Shown here piece after piece: positions 1-11,568 of a stretch of 64,000 nucleotides of DNA; positions within the stretch are counted from its first letter, which is position 1; each line of letters begins with the position of its first letter. A program made the position numbers and the translations under genes. The notes under the pieces are model-generated. The model did no database searches. It worked only from the letters and a program-made list of their open reading frames with translations, and was not told where the DNA came from. The DNA is from Prinsepia uniflora (lineage: Eukaryota; Streptophyta; Magnoliopsida; Rosales; Rosaceae), in contig CM064868.1 in NCBI GenBank assembly GCA_032719365.1, positions 13,550,235 to 13,614,234 on the forward strand, written 5' to 3'.

Positions 1-2355
1 GACGGTGGAAGGATTATTATAACTCCACTTGATTGCTGATTCATGCCAATTATATGACTCAGGTAATGCATCAAGTGACAAATGTCACTTCTTAGGGCTG
101 ATTAGTGGCACTTAAGGAGTAGATTAATTAGTTAATGGAAGCTTGTTAATTGAACAGTAATCGTACACAACCAAAACCTTCAAACACCAAAAACAGAGAA
201 CATCTTCACCTTGATCGATTGCAGCAGAGTTAAGTATAATTGAGTAAGGAATTAGAGACAAATTGGAGAGAAAAACTAAGAAGAAACCGAACAAAACCCA
301 GAGGCAACCCGTACTGCACATACCCGAAAATCATCCAAAAACCTTGATTTCGATTTTCATTTTAGAGACAGTTTGGTGTGAAATTAAGGTGAGATTTAGC
401 TTCCTGGGAACTCAACGACTCGAACCCAATCAATTGGAACGAGAATTGAAGGTGAAACTGTGACGATCAGACGCTGCAACTGTTTGGAAAAATCGAGCTT
501 GAGTCGAGTTACTTAGAGGTACAATTTCATGAAATTGATCTTGATTTCGTGTTTCTTATAATTCTATGATGCTTCTGGTGTGAATAATTGAAGCAAACAG
601 GTCGATTTGAGGTCAAACCCGGATAAGGATCCGATAAGTGTTCGTCGTGAGTCGAGATGTTTTATGGTTTAATTGGTTCAATTGAAGGCACAGAACTATC
701 AGTTAGATTGAATATGTATTAATGAGTGAAAGAACGAGATGAATTGAGTTAGAATCAAGGGAAAACGAGTCGGGTCTGATCGCGGGTCTACAACCCGAAT
801 ACCAGAGAAACGGGCGAGAGAGAAACACTGTACAGTCACTGTTCACGGCGCGTGGCTGTCACGCGCAGCCGCTTGCGGCGGCGCGTGATGGCGCGTGACC
901 GGGAATCTGAAGGTGGGTCCAACATACTTTTTAATGTTCTCGATGATACGGACCTATTGGCGTTAGTTTCGGGTCAATCGGAGATAAATTGAGGATAGTT
1001 TTAAGTATCCGAAGCTTATAGGTTACGTTTAAATAATATTATTTTATTCCGACGATTCGGAACTTCGTACCTAAGATTATTAGTAACCCTATATTACATG
1101 TTTGACAGGCCAAAATATTCTCGGGACACCGGACGAGAACGAACAACTCGAATCCGAGCAATCTGGACGGTGTGTGAGTGAGCTTTTGTTTTCTACCCTA
1201 AATGCATGCATATATGTTTTAACTGCTTTTAAATGCTTATAATATGATTTAAATTGATTTCCCATGATTAATGATGTGATATGATAATTTTCGGATTTTG
1301 GGAATATTATATTATTATTATATTATTTTTTGGCACGAATTTCGAGAAAATTATAAAATTTTGATTTTGGGTAATGATCTGAGATTTGAGATGATTTTTT
1401 ACTTTGAAATTAAATTACATGATTTAATTGAAGAAATTGAATTATAAATGATCTGTTAGACATGAAATTATGGAATTTACTTGTGCTGTGAAAATGCTAT
1501 ATTTCGGGCAGAGACCCTGTGGAACTATTAATTTGATTTTGAGATTTAGATAGTTTTGAAATGAGATTCTTGATTAGTGGTATCATCCTCGGTGATTTGA
1601 TGGTCTCCTCCAGACGTCGTAGATCCTCGAGTAGTCACGATCCACTGCCTGGAGATGAGTAGCTCCGAGGGGAGGCTCAATCTCAGGAGTGTGAGTTTAT
1701 ATTGATATCCTCCAGACGTCGTTGATCCTGGAGATGATATCACCCCAGACGTCGTTGATCCTAGGGAGGTACTCGGACTTGAGACACCCGAGTTTGCAAG
1801 CGTTGCATTGATATCGTGACGGGTTATTGGATATTGAGATTGGATGTTGAGGATGGTGGTATCATGATTAATTTTGAATTATATTAACTGTTTTCTTTTC
1901 CCTTTGATTTATATATAACTCCTGTTTTATATGTGATATGCATGCATGTTTGTGAAAACTGGAGGGTAAGACGATTTTAATAAATGTATTTCTAAACCTT
2001 TATTTTTGTCCACTCACACCTTTACCCTTTTTGTACCCTCCAGGCCCGTGCACAGGTACCGAGGCTCGTATTGAGGCAGAAGAATAAGCAAACCGCTGCA
2101 TACTCGAGTTCTGACCGCGTAGGACTTTAATCCTTGTTTGTAAATATTTCTTATGCTCTGTAAACCGGTTGACGACTGAGATAGTCAAGGGTCCTAAAGA
2201 TATACCTATCCCTGGTCTGACTATGTGGGTTGTTGGTTATGTTATATTATGTACTTATATATATATTTGGACTACTTTTGGTATTTTAAAATCATAGTCA
2301 GACGGGAGCAGGATCATTCACGATTATCGAGGAATAATCGGGATGGGTCCTGTCA
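1..2355 (+). repeat. Large non-coding LTR-like element, copy 0 (cut by window edge)
   Basis: Right-hand part of a large repeat related to the complete copies at 32050, 38223, 42977, 45368 and 51017. Shared landmarks are a GC-rich block of CACGCGC/GCGCGTG motifs near 845-900, the 10-mer GTCCACTCAC at 2008, the motif GACGGGAGCAGG near 2300, a hairpin at 2321-2340 and the terminus GGGTCCTGTCA ending at 2355. The middle (about 1600-1760) repeats the motif CCAGACGTCGTTGATCC. It interrupts a Copia gag lying on the minus strand. The left end and left TSD are outside the window; the 5 bases after the element are TATCC. No credible coding region; short ORFs here are chance. Confidence 0.75.
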
Positions 2356-3134
2356 TATCCTGTGGGCTGCCCAGATTTTGGAGCGCTGCCGCTCGATTTG
2401 ATGGTCGCGTACTTGCTGTTTTGCATTGCATGGGCAATGGAGGAAGGTTCGCGACGGCTGGCCACATCGAGCTGCCGCTAGTGCTGAAGGATAAGACCGT
2501 GAACTCGGCGAGTATCTGGGATGAGAGTCATCATAAGGATTGATCCACGGACTGTGGAGTATGAATCGTTCAAGCCCATTAAAAACTGCATCACTTTTTC
2601 TTTCTTGGCTCGGGCTGCGTGTTTTTCTGCTCCAGCACAGGTGCAGGGAATGGGTTCATGATAAGAAGCAAATTCATCCCATAGTGCCTTGAGTTTTGTG
2701 TAATACTCGGAAATTGAGAGCGTGCCTTGACGAAGTTCGACAATTTCTTGTCGGATTTGGAAAATCCTTGAGTCGTTTCCCTGGGAAAACCGATCATGGA
2801 GATCACTCCATACGGCGGACGCCGTGGTGCAATAAAGGATACTTCCAGCGATCTCTGGGTGTACTGAGTGCAGAATCCAAGAGAGTACCATATCGTTGCA
2901 GCGTTGCCACATGGAGTATGTTGGGTCGGTGCTTGCTAGGGTGTTGATGGTTCCATCAATGAATCCCATTTTGTTCTTTGCACTCAAGGCAATACGCATC
3001 GATCGGCTCCATTGACCGTAGTTGTGTCCTTCAAGAAGTTTGGAGACGAGGACGAGGCCAGGTGAGTCCGAGTGGTGCAAGGTGAGTGAATCATTCATAC
3101 TGTCTTTTGGTTCTGATGTTTTTGAATCATTCAT
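2356..3134 (-). pseudogene. Broken Copia gag (UBN2/Retrotran_gag type)
   Basis: Reading on the minus strand from the Met at 3134, the protein begins MNDSKTSEPKDS and carries the Copia gag signature of a tryptophan-rich start (GHNYGQWSRSM), a YCTTASAVWSDL-like segment, RIFQIRQEI, and DTRRVHGLILQH. A stop at 2478-2480 replaces the usual Glu after LQH. The same frame then continues with RQLDVASRRE-like gag sequence down to 2356, where the large element takes over. The rest of gag and pol is not in view. A primer-binding-site-like motif and an LTR end lie just upstream in the right order. Confidence 0.85.
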
Positions 3135-3218
3135 GGTTAGGTGGTGTGTTTTGGTTGTGGGTTGCGGAAGGTGTTTTGGGTTTAGATTAGAGAAAAACAG
3201 AGTTACTGTATTTGGTTT

Positions 3219-3230
3219 GCTCTGATACCA
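3219..3230 (-). other. Primer binding site of the broken Copia element
   Basis: The minus strand reads TGGTATCAGAGC, the initiator-Met tRNA primer site used by many plant Copia elements. It sits directly between the LTR end at 3231 and the gag, which fixes the orientation. Confidence 0.8.
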
Positions 3231-3297
3231 TGAAAATATTTTAATCTCATCTATCATATCAATCAATTACACTATGATATATATACAAAAGCTAACA
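3231..3297 (-). repeat. LTR (or LTR remnant) of the broken Copia element
   Basis: On the minus strand this stretch starts TGTTAGC and ends TTTTCA immediately before the primer binding site, so it has the TG...CA form of an LTR. At 67 bp it is much shorter than usual, so it may be an internally deleted LTR. The partner LTR is outside the window. Confidence 0.5.
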
Positions 3298-3427
3298 GAT
3301 TTGCTGATAGCGTGAAGAAAGCTAAGGTTACACAGCTGGAGATGATGCTGTAAATGCATATGCTTCCTTTGCTGTAAAGGCAACCCCAGCTGGAGATTCC
3401 AAGAATAACATGTTGGCCTCAAATTAG
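3290..3427 (+). pseudogene. Short broken coding-like fragment, unknown
   Basis: Two overlapping frames give a protein-like string: NRFADSVKKAKVT, then after a one-base shift AGDDAVNAYASFAVKATPAGDSKNNMLASN and a stop. Composition and codon use look gene-like, but I do not recognise the family. It could be a captured exon fragment or chance. The rest of 3428-4329 is AT-rich and shows nothing else I can support, apart from a possible exon-like string around 3714-3802 (AKAGKQELLETSYSDLPSPPSQ). Confidence 0.25.
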
Positions 3428-4408
3428 TACTGACACCATAATGATCAGATTATTTCCTTTTACAAAGATGAACAAGTGTTTGGTAGCCCCGATTGCGAAT
3501 ATTTCTAATTTCTTTCAAGTAATAACTGAGAATTTGATCTCACTTCTCTATCTGCACATGGTAAGTGATTAATCAAGTTTCTTTGACTTCAACTTGCATT
3601 TTTCTTTTCTGTTTTCAATTTTGTATTCAGTAAGTTGATATCATTTATGATGACCCATCATGTTACTGATTAGGACTAATCTGTAGCTGCTGGTGCATTC
3701 ATATATGCAGGTTTAGGGGACAAGCTAAGGCAGGAAAGCAGGAACTGTTGGAAACTTCATACTCTGATCTCCCCAGTCCCCCCAGCCAGATACTCCAATA
3801 ATATTTCACTTGCATCATCTATTGTTAATTAAAATTTCAAGTTCACGTGTGTTTTGTTTAAAGTTGCTTAATATATAAAATAGAGGCTTAATCTTAGCGC
3901 TTTTTGAGTGGAAAATCAAATCCAGGCGATTTCTGCACTAATTTTCTCCACAATTTTTACTCTGCTCTTGGTGCAGTTAAGAACAGATTGAGTTTAAATA
4001 CCTATAAATGATGATTGAACAAGAATTTTTTTTTAATACAAGGGTGATACACTACCAGAAAAAAGTGGGTTATGAAAATGCAATCTCACAAACGAATATC
4101 AAAACCATCATTTACTTGGACAAACAGACCAACTTGTTATATAAGGTAATACTTGAGTATGCGTGGACAAACAAGCTGGTATAAATTATTTAAAATACCT
4201 ATAATTTATTGGAACTTTAACACACTATTTTGATACAGCCTACCTATAAATATTGATCACATATTCATACATGACAGACGTCCATATATGGGCCACTCCA
4301 GAAAACCAACCTTTGAAGGATTTTCTCACTCAATCTCTGGAAAAAAACTCCCGTGCTTCGACATACCGCTCCAAGACAACATTGAAGACGGGATGAATTG
4401 GTTCCAAT

Positions 4409-5373
4409 TAGCCCTCGTCATTGGGCCGAGTCCGACAAGTTCGACCCAAATTTTTTGGGCTTGGACCGGGTCAGGTCGGACTTATTAAATAATTTTTTAA
4501 TTTACGGGCCGGATCGGGCGGGCTTACTTACATATATAAAAGCCCTTGGGCTTTATCGGGCCGAACTTTTATCGGGCTTTTCGGGTCGGGCCTACTAAGC
4601 CCACTTGGACCGGGCTTACGTGGGCTTTTACAATAAACTATTTATCAAATTTTAAAGTTACAAAAAAATATATGAATATGAAAAAAATATTAATAATGAA
4701 AAAAAAAATACACAAGGGTGCAAAAACGTGGTCTCGTTAAAACCTTACCTTAAAAATCCCAAAAAAACTACTCAAAAATACCCAACTAGAGAGAAGAATG
4801 GGAAGTGAAAGTAAGCGTAAAGGGAAGAATGAGGTTGCGAGATAAGAGAGATTGTGTTGAGTGAGTGTGGGTTTGTAAGATATTGAGATATGAGTTTTGA
4901 ACTTTGAGAGTTAGGAGAGAGATAATGCAATTAGTGAGGAGAATCAGAACGTGGAAAGGGTTAGGGTTGAGTGGAATTTATTTAAGTAGGTGGACATAGG
5001 GTTAGCTGATTAGGGTTTGTATTGAGTATTGGTCATTGAGTTTTCTAAAATAAATTAGGTGGACTTGAGGTTGAGATTTGGGTTTAGGCTGAAATATTAA
5101 TATTAAAAATGGGTTAGGTATTAATTTTTAAATAATAAGAATTTTATATATTCGGACTTATGAACCGGGTTTATATGGGCGGGTCAGACTGAGCTTACCG
5201 GGTTTTATCGGGGTCGGGCCTATCGGGTTTTAACACCATAGGCCCAAATTCAGCCCGCTAATTCTCGGGCCGGGCCAACCCACGGCCCATAACGGGTCGG
5301 GTCGAGCTTTTGTCCATCGGACCTATCGGGCTTCTATAAGCCCATGAGTTTTTGGGTCAAATGGTGAGGGCTA
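4409..5373. mobile_element. Non-autonomous hAT-type element in the last farnesyltransferase exon
   Basis: Ends are TAGCCCTCGTCATTGGGCC and, inverted at the other end, TAGCCCTCACCATTTGACCC, typical hAT-like termini. The 8 bases on each side are GTTCCAAT (4401-4408) and GATCCAAC (5374-5381). The uninterrupted exon would read through a GTTCCAAC-type 8-mer, so each copy has one change. The interior is rich in GGGCC/GGGTCGGGC runs and has no transposase. A relative lies at 57464-58209 with the same terminal pattern. Confidence 0.85.
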
Positions 5374-7049
5374 GATCCAACAAATTGGAATAGGGACCCA
5401 ATACTGGTTTGGGCAATAGAGGGTCATCAGACAACATGTTTTGACAAACGGAGAGACCACTTAGACAATAACATGTGTGATACCAGTCTCGAGGTTTCCC
5501 AGGTTTGTCTTTCAGTCCACCCTCCTCCTATATTGACCAAAATACCAAGAATTAGGGTACAAAATTAAGAGGATAGTACTTGACATGATGGCGTCGGTCT
5601 CTCTGCATGGACCAAAAGTTGCTCCAATTGCAGGAGTTATATAACTTTATGTTAGAAGACGAAGACCATACCCGTGAGCATAGAAGTATGTACAGCTGCA
5701 ATCCAAGTCCATGGGAAAGTGGTTCCATTCCTACACTCTTCTTGACAAAACTATGGCCAATATCATTGAAATTTACTGCACAAGCAAGAATAAAGAAAAA
5801 TTTGTAAGTTTACATAGATATACATTTATAAAGTAAAAAACAAAGCATGGAAATGGATATTAAAAGACAAATCCATTATGTTCCAAATTGCATGGCCAAA
5901 CATCTGAAAAATCCTACCTCCCTGCGAAGAAGGACAAGTCTCATCAACTTGAGATGAAGTACCTTCAGAACTATTGCTTGGGTCAGATAAATTAAATGTT
6001 TTACAAGTTTGCGGAAGCACGAGTTGTTCGCCAATAGTTGAAGATAATCTTTGTAGTAATGCGAAAACACCTCCCTGTTCACAAATGTTGATTCAAAAAA
6101 TTTCCTAAGAAAACAAATGAAAGGAAAGAGAATCACCTGCCAGAAAGAGTAGCAACCATCAACCAATTTATTAGTCCTCCCGTTAAATCCGTACTCTTTC
6201 CCTTGTCGAAATACCAACCAGTCCTAGTACAATAGAAACCGACTTTCAAAAATTACAAAACATGTTCATGGAAATCTTCCGATCAAATCAAAACTAATTT
6301 CCAAAATAGAATGTTACAGTGAATATCATAAACGTCAGAATAGAAGAATGTAATGCAATGTTGCTTACAATGTAACATTGTAATGTTGAAAATTTATCGT
6401 GAGTTAAGAACAGAACTTCAAGTAATAAAAATTTATAACCAGATAATACCAGAGTCACAGTATAGCTATAAGGATGGTACTAGGAAAAGTTCACAGCTTT
6501 AGATCAAAAGTTCACATTGCAAATGCGTTCAATGTGTTGTGATCTAATAGCCTAACAACGGATGAACAGCCACTTGAGACAATGTTCTGCTCTTTTTACC
6601 CAAGTCAGAACATTTCACAATGTAGCATTGATAGTTCTCATATGCATTAAAACGCTACATGTGTGTGTATGGATAGTGACTAACAGAAATGGCACAGTAG
6701 GAAGCCAGAATATCAATTTCTCCACGATCATGCATCCTGAGGAATATTATTGAGTGATATTAAATTAATATTCTAAATACAAAAGTATAAGCAATGCAAT
6801 TAAAGTCAGTTTACTTAATTTGAAACTAAAAGTTCACACAAATCAATTGATTTAAAACCTGAAGCCTCCACTTGGGTGTTTCATTTGCCGCAGAAACATG
6901 TACAATTCACTTCTGAAAAGAAAGAAACAGAAACAGATTTTGTCAAATCCTTCCCAAAGGGTCGGATCGTATTTCACTGCTGTAAAATATGCGAGTTTGA
7001 TTGCATAAATTTTCCAACCACCTATTAATTGAAGAAAGAGCTCGATCAT

Positions 7050-7627
7050 TGTAAAATATTTAGGCCCAAACTACAAATATATCTACAAAATGTTGTTTGG
7101 AGCATTAATGAAGTAAGTGGTTGTAGGTAAGTGGGATCCAAAATGAAGTAGGCGGTTGTAGGTAAGTGGGATCCAAAATGAAGTAAGTGGTTGTAGGTAA
7201 GTGAGATCCATAAATGAAGTAGGTGGGTGGATGCAACATTAATGAAAGCATCTAGATGATTTCTCCTTGGCCTATATAAGCAGAGGTCATTTGCTCATTT
7301 CATCAATTTCATCTAAAAGAAACATCTTCCTCCAAGTAGAGAGTGAAGAATGCCCACTCCAAGTTGAGAGTGTTGAGTGTTGTAGTGTTGGTAGCAAAAC
7401 AAGTGTAAGAGAGAGAGTTTCCTTCAAGTAGTGTTCTTGAAGTTGTGCATCTCTTTGTACCCCTAATTTCATAGTGGATGTTCTTGTTGTTGTTGCCCCG
7501 TGGACGTAGGCATATTGCCGAACCACGTTATATATGGTGTTCTCTATTCTTTGCTCTTTTATTTCCTTGCATATTTATCATTTTTGTGGGTTGCGTTATT
7601 ATTTTCATTCTACTATTTTCCCCAACA
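7050..7627 (+). repeat. 5' LTR of the Copia element at 7050
   Basis: Runs from TGTAAAATATTTAGG to ...TTTTCCCCAACA, directly before the primer site. It contains a three-copy direct repeat of a GAAGTAAGTGGTTGTAGGTAAGTG-like unit around 7108-7235 and a TATATAAG box at 7273, which is a plausible promoter. The start is inferred from the host-gene break. If the TGTTG at 7091 were taken as the start, 41 unexplained bases would remain. Confidence 0.75.
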
Positions 7628-7628
7628 G

Positions 7629-7640
7629 TGGTATCAGAGC
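7629..7640 (+). other. Primer binding site (initiator Met tRNA)
   Basis: TGGTATCAGAGC one base after the LTR end, the usual plant Copia primer site. Confidence 0.9.
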
Positions 7641-7671
7641 TCCAGGTTCGTTGAGAGTTAGAATGGAAGGC

Positions 7672-8949
7672 TCAAGGAGTACCATGGTTCGACTCAACCA
7701 CTCCAATTGGATTACATGGAAGCCGAGAATGGAGGACATTCTCTATTGCAAGGATCTGCATGAGCCCATAGAAGGAGAGGAAGGCAAGCTTGAGAATATG
7801 GGAGATGCTGAATGGAAGAAGTTGAATCGCAAGGCTATTGGTCACATTCATGAATGGGTGGATGATAGTGTGTTCCACCATGTGTCCAACGAGACTAACG
7901 CCCATGCTCTTTGGTTGAAGTTGAAGTCATTGTTCGAGCAAAAGACCGCCTCGAAGAAAGCGTTTCTCATTAAGGAGCTTGTCAACATGAAGTATAAGGA
8001 GGGCGTAAAGGTGACTGAGCACCTCAACAATTTCCAAAGCACTGTCAATCAATTGGCCACGATGGACATGAAGATCGCAGATGAACTTCAAGCGTTGTTG
8101 CTTCTTAGATCTTTACCCGACAGCTGGGAAACCTTTGTTATTACTGTAAGTAACTCTGCTCCCAAAGGTGTGTTATCTATGGATAATGTTAAAGACAACA
8201 TGTTAAATGAAGAGACTATGAGGAAGTCCTCAAGTTTCAATAATAGCGAAGTCTTTGTGGCGGAGAATAGAGGAAAGAGCAAGAGTAAAGGTCCTAGTCT
8301 AAATCGTGGAAGAAGTTCAAGCCGTTCGAGGACACGATTCAATGGAAGGTGTCATAATTGCAATCTCTATGGCCACATGATGAAGAATTGCAACAAACTA
8401 AAGAATAACAAGAAGGATGAGAAAGATTGTTCAACCTACCAAAAGAAGGAGGACACAACCAATACTGCAGCTACCGTTACTGTGTCCAATCAAGCATGTG
8501 AGTTGTTGTCTCTTGACAGTGATTACCTACATGCTGATGAAGATAAAAGCATTTCTTGGGTAGTTGATTCTGGAGCATCTTTCCATGCCACGACGCACTT
8601 AGAGTTCTTCACCACATACAAAGCCGGAGACTTTGAGGAAGTGAAGATGGGCAATGATAGCTATTCCAAGATATCAGGAATATGTGATGTTTTGTTCGAG
8701 ACTGATTTGGGCAACAAGCTGTTATTGAAATATGTGAGACATGTTCCTGGTTTACGTCTCAATCTAATGTCAACCGGCGTGCTTGATCAACAAGAGTTCC
8801 ATCATCATGGGGGAGATCAAAAGTGGAGGCTTACCAAGGGATCGCTAGTCATCGTTAGAGGGAAGTTGTGCTGCACCCTTTACAAGACATATGGGAAGGT
8901 TTGCAAAGGAGAGTTGAATGTCGCAGACGATTCTCCTCCAAATCTATGA
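7672..8949 (+). CDS. Copia gag-protease
   Basis: Met at 7663 or 7672 starts a gag with the Tnt1-like N terminus (LNHSNWITWKPRMEDILYCK), the FEQKTASKK and LLLLRSLPDSWETF segments, and a zinc knuckle, CHNCNLYGHMMKNC. The aspartic protease follows (WVVDSGASFHAT; catalytic DSGA). The frame then enters the pre-integrase region (LYKTYGKV) and hits a TGA at 8947-8949, where relatives have a Trp before HKKLGHMSEKG. The frame upstream of 7663 is LTR and leader, not protein. Gag and protease are otherwise intact. Confidence 0.9.
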   Translation, partial: SRSTMVRLNHSNWITWKPRMEDILYCKDLHEPIEGEEGKLENMGDAEWKKLNRKAIGHIHEWVDDSVFHHVSNETNAHALWLKLKSLFEQKTASKKAFLIKELVNMKYKEGVKVTEHLNNFQSTVNQLATMDMKIADELQALLLLRSLPDSWETFVITVSNSAPKGVLSMDNVKDNMLNEETMRKSSSFNNSEVFVAENRGKSKSKGPSLNRGRSSSRSRTRFNGRCHNCNLYGHMMKNCNKLKNNKKDEKDCSTYQKKEDTTNTAATVTVSNQACELLSLDSDYLHADEDKSISWVVDSGASFHATTHLEFFTTYKAGDFEEVKMGNDSYSKISGICDVLFETDLGNKLLLKYVRHVPGLRLNLMSTGVLDQQEFHHHGGDQKWRLTKGSLVIVRGKLCCTLYKTYGKVCKGELNVADDSPPNL

Positions 8950-9793
8950 CACAAGAAATTAGGCCACATGAGTGAGAAGGGATTGCAAGTTTTGGCAAAG
9001 AAGTCTCTCATTGCCTTTGCCAAAGTTACCACACTCGACTCTTGTGATTATTGCTTATATGGCAAACAAAATCAAGTCAGTTTTTCTGGTACTTTCACAA
9101 GAAAAGAAAAAATATTAGACCTAGTACATTATGATGTTTGTGGCCCTATGGAAGTTGAATTACTAGGTGGTAATAGATATTTTGTCACCTTTATTGATGA
9201 TGCTTCACGAAAGGTTTGGGTATATTTGTTGAAATCAAAAGGCCAGGTATTCCAAACTTTCAAGCAGTTTCATGTCATGGTGGAGAGAGAGACTGGGAGA
9301 ACCCTCAAATGTATCCGTAGTGACAATGGCGGAGAGTACACTTCGAACGAGTTTAGAGATTACTGTTCGAAGCATGCCATTAGGCATGAAAAGACAATTC
9401 CTGGCACCCCACATCATAATGGTGTAGCTGAAAGGATGAACCTCACCATTCTGGAGAAAGTCAGGTGCATGCTGAAGCCAATCTATCAAACAGTTTTTGG
9501 ACGAAGCTGTGTCAGTCGCTTGTTACCTTATCAACTGATCACCAAGTGTACCATTGAACTTTGAGACTCCCGAATGCATATGGACCGGTAGAAGCGTTTC
9601 ATATTCACACTTGAAAGTGTTTAGGTGCAAAACATTTGCACGTGTATCCGACGAGAAAAGATTGAAGATAGATGACAAAGTTACACCGTGCATCTTTCTC
9701 GGTTACGGCAACGAAGAAATGGGCTACCGCATGTGGGATCCAAAGACCAACAAGCTATTCAGAAGCAGAAATGTACGCTTCTTTGAAGATTAG
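8950..9793 (+). pseudogene. Copia integrase, broken
   Basis: After the stop the frame carries the pre-integrase zinc region (LGHMSEKGL ... CDYCLYGKQ) and the integrase core with its acidic residues (D in FIDDASRK, D in RSDNGGEY, E in GVAERMN). A frameshift near 9480 and a TGA in the ACYLIN-SPSVPLNF segment interrupt it. The C-terminal part continues at 9554 (FETPECIWTGRSVSYSHLKVF) to a TAG at 9791-9793. Confidence 0.85.
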
Positions 9794-9796
9794 ACC

Positions 9797-11304
9797 GTGG
9801 CAGATCTTGATAAGGAGACAGTTAAAAATGCAGGCCAACTCACCTATGATTCATCACCGCTGCAACAAGAAACCAGTGGCAGAGCTCAAGAGGTTATACA
9901 TGAAGACGTTCCTGATATGGCTGAAGCACGAGGTGCTGAGATAGTGTCTGAACTTGAAGACGATGATCAGGACAATCAAATTCAGGGGGAGCCAAGCCAG
10001 GAGGAGCAACCAGAGATTTCTCAAGTACCAGTTCGTAAATCAAATAGAGTGTCAAAGTCGAATACTAAGTATCCTTCTTCACAGTATATTTTCACGACCA
10101 GTGATGGGGATGACCCCATTCCAGATACATTATGTTGACTGGCGATGGAGAGCCTGAAAATTTTGAGGAGGCAAAGACTCATGCAGACAATGACAAATTG
10201 ATGTTGGCAATGAAGTCCGAGATGGAGTCTTTATTGAAGAATGACACCTATGAGTTGGTGGAGCTTCCTAAAGGCAGAAAAGCACTAAAAAATAAGTGGG
10301 TGTTCAAGTTGAAGAGGAACGAGAATGAGCAATTGACAAAGTTCAAGACTCGTTTGGTTGTCAAGGGTTTTCTGCAGAAGGAAGGAGTCAATTTCGACGA
10401 GATATTCTCACCAGTGGTTAAGATGACTTCTATCCGAGTTATTCTGAGCGTGGCAGCTAGTATGGATCTTGAGGTGGAGCAGTTGGATGTCAAGATAACA
10501 TTTCTACATGGTGATTTAGAAGATGAAATTTACATGGAGCAACTAGAAGATTTTGAAGTTGAGAGAATAGGACACATGGTTTGTAAGTTGAAGAAAAGTT
10601 TGTACGGGCTAAAGCAGGCATCGAGGCAATGGTACAAGAAGTTTGACTCATTCATATTGGGTCATGGGTACAAGAGAAGAGATGTCGATTCATGTGTGTA
10701 TATCCAGCAGTTCACCAGAGGTAACTTCATCATTTTATTGCTCTATGTTGATGATATGTTGATTGTGGGGCACGATGTTGCTATGATTCACAAGTTGAAG
10801 TCAGATTTGTCAAAATCATTTGATATGAAAGACTTAGGTCTAGCTAAACATATTTTGGGCATGGAGATCACTCGTGACATGAAGGCGAAGAAGCTATGGT
10901 TGTCACAGAAAAGCTACGTTGAACGAGTGCTTGAGAGGTTCAACATGAAAGAAGCTAAGCCAGTGAACTCACCTCTAGGTAATCAATTCAAGTTAAGCAG
11001 AAGGTTATGCCCAAATACACAAGGGGATATGGACAAGATGGCAGGTATTCCCTACTCATCAGCTGTTGGTAGTCTTATGTATGCTATGGTTTGTACTCGA
11101 CCAAATATAGCACATGCAGTTGGTGTTGTTAGTAGGTATCTCTCTAACCCTGGCAGAGAGCATTGGGAATCAGTCAAGTGGATACTTAGATATTTGAGAG
11201 GCACTTCAAAGTTGTGCTTGTGCTTTAGTGGATCGAAACCGGTGTTAGAAGGTTTCACGGATGCAGACTTGGCAGGAAACCTTGATGCTAGAAACAAGTG
11301 TAAG
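9797..11304 (+). pseudogene. Copia linker, reverse transcriptase and truncated RNase H
   Basis: The linker (9797-10138) is followed after a frameshift near 10126 by the reverse transcriptase: NKWVFKLKRNENEQLTKFK, FDEIFSPVVKMTSIRVILS, the catalytic YVDDM, and KSLYGLKQASRQWYKK. RNase H begins (FTDADLAGNLD) but stops after its first acidic residue, where the sequence jumps into 3' LTR sequence. The rest of RNase H and the polypurine tract are gone. Confidence 0.9.
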
Positions 11305-11568
11305 AGAGAGAGTTGAGTGTTGTAGTGTTGGTAGCAAAACAAGTGTAAGAGAGAGAGTTTCCTTCAAGTAATGTTCTTGAAATTGTGCATCTCTTTATAC
11401 CCCTAATTTCATTAGTGGAGGTTCATATTGTTGTTGCCCCGTGGACGTAGGCATATTGCCGAACCACGTTATATCCAGTGTTCTCTATTCTTTGCTCTTT
11501 TATTTCCTTGCATATTTATCATTTTTGTGGGTTGAGTTATTATTTCCATTCTACTATTTTCCCCAACA
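11305..11568 (+). repeat. Truncated 3' LTR of the Copia element
   Basis: Matches the last part of the 5' LTR to the shared end CCCCAACA with roughly 5% visible differences. The first half of the LTR is deleted. At the junction the motif ACAAGTGTAAGAGAGAGAG occurs twice (from about 11295 and 11339), once fused to the RNase H sequence and once in its normal LTR place. Confidence 0.85.

Larger units (their letters stand above)
7050..11568 (+). mobile_element. Ty1/Copia retrotransposon, damaged, inserted in exon 5 of the farnesyltransferase pseudogene
   Basis: Order is 5' LTR, primer site, gag, protease, integrase, reverse transcriptase, part of RNase H, then a truncated 3' LTR: the Copia order. 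The left edge is set by the host exon, which runs intact to 7049; the right edge by the host exon resuming at 11569. Flanking 5-mers are ATCAT and ATGAC. The host exon would predict ATCAC, so each copy carries one change. Coding frames have an in-frame stop at 8947-8949 (Trp to TGA), frameshifts near 9480 and 10126 and stops near 9537 and 9793, so it cannot move on its own. Confidence 0.9.

Noticed and set aside
263..463. 66-codon plus-strand ORF
   Set aside because: Within the large LTR-like copy 0; no counterpart frame in the other copies.
2343..2543. ORF of 66 codons starting MGPVISCGL
   Set aside because: Antisense of the Copia gag and crosses an element border.
7091..7627. LTR starting at TGTTGTTTGG
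   Set aside because: Leaves 41 bp that belong neither to the host exon nor to the element; the host exon breaks at 7050, which also gives a TG start.
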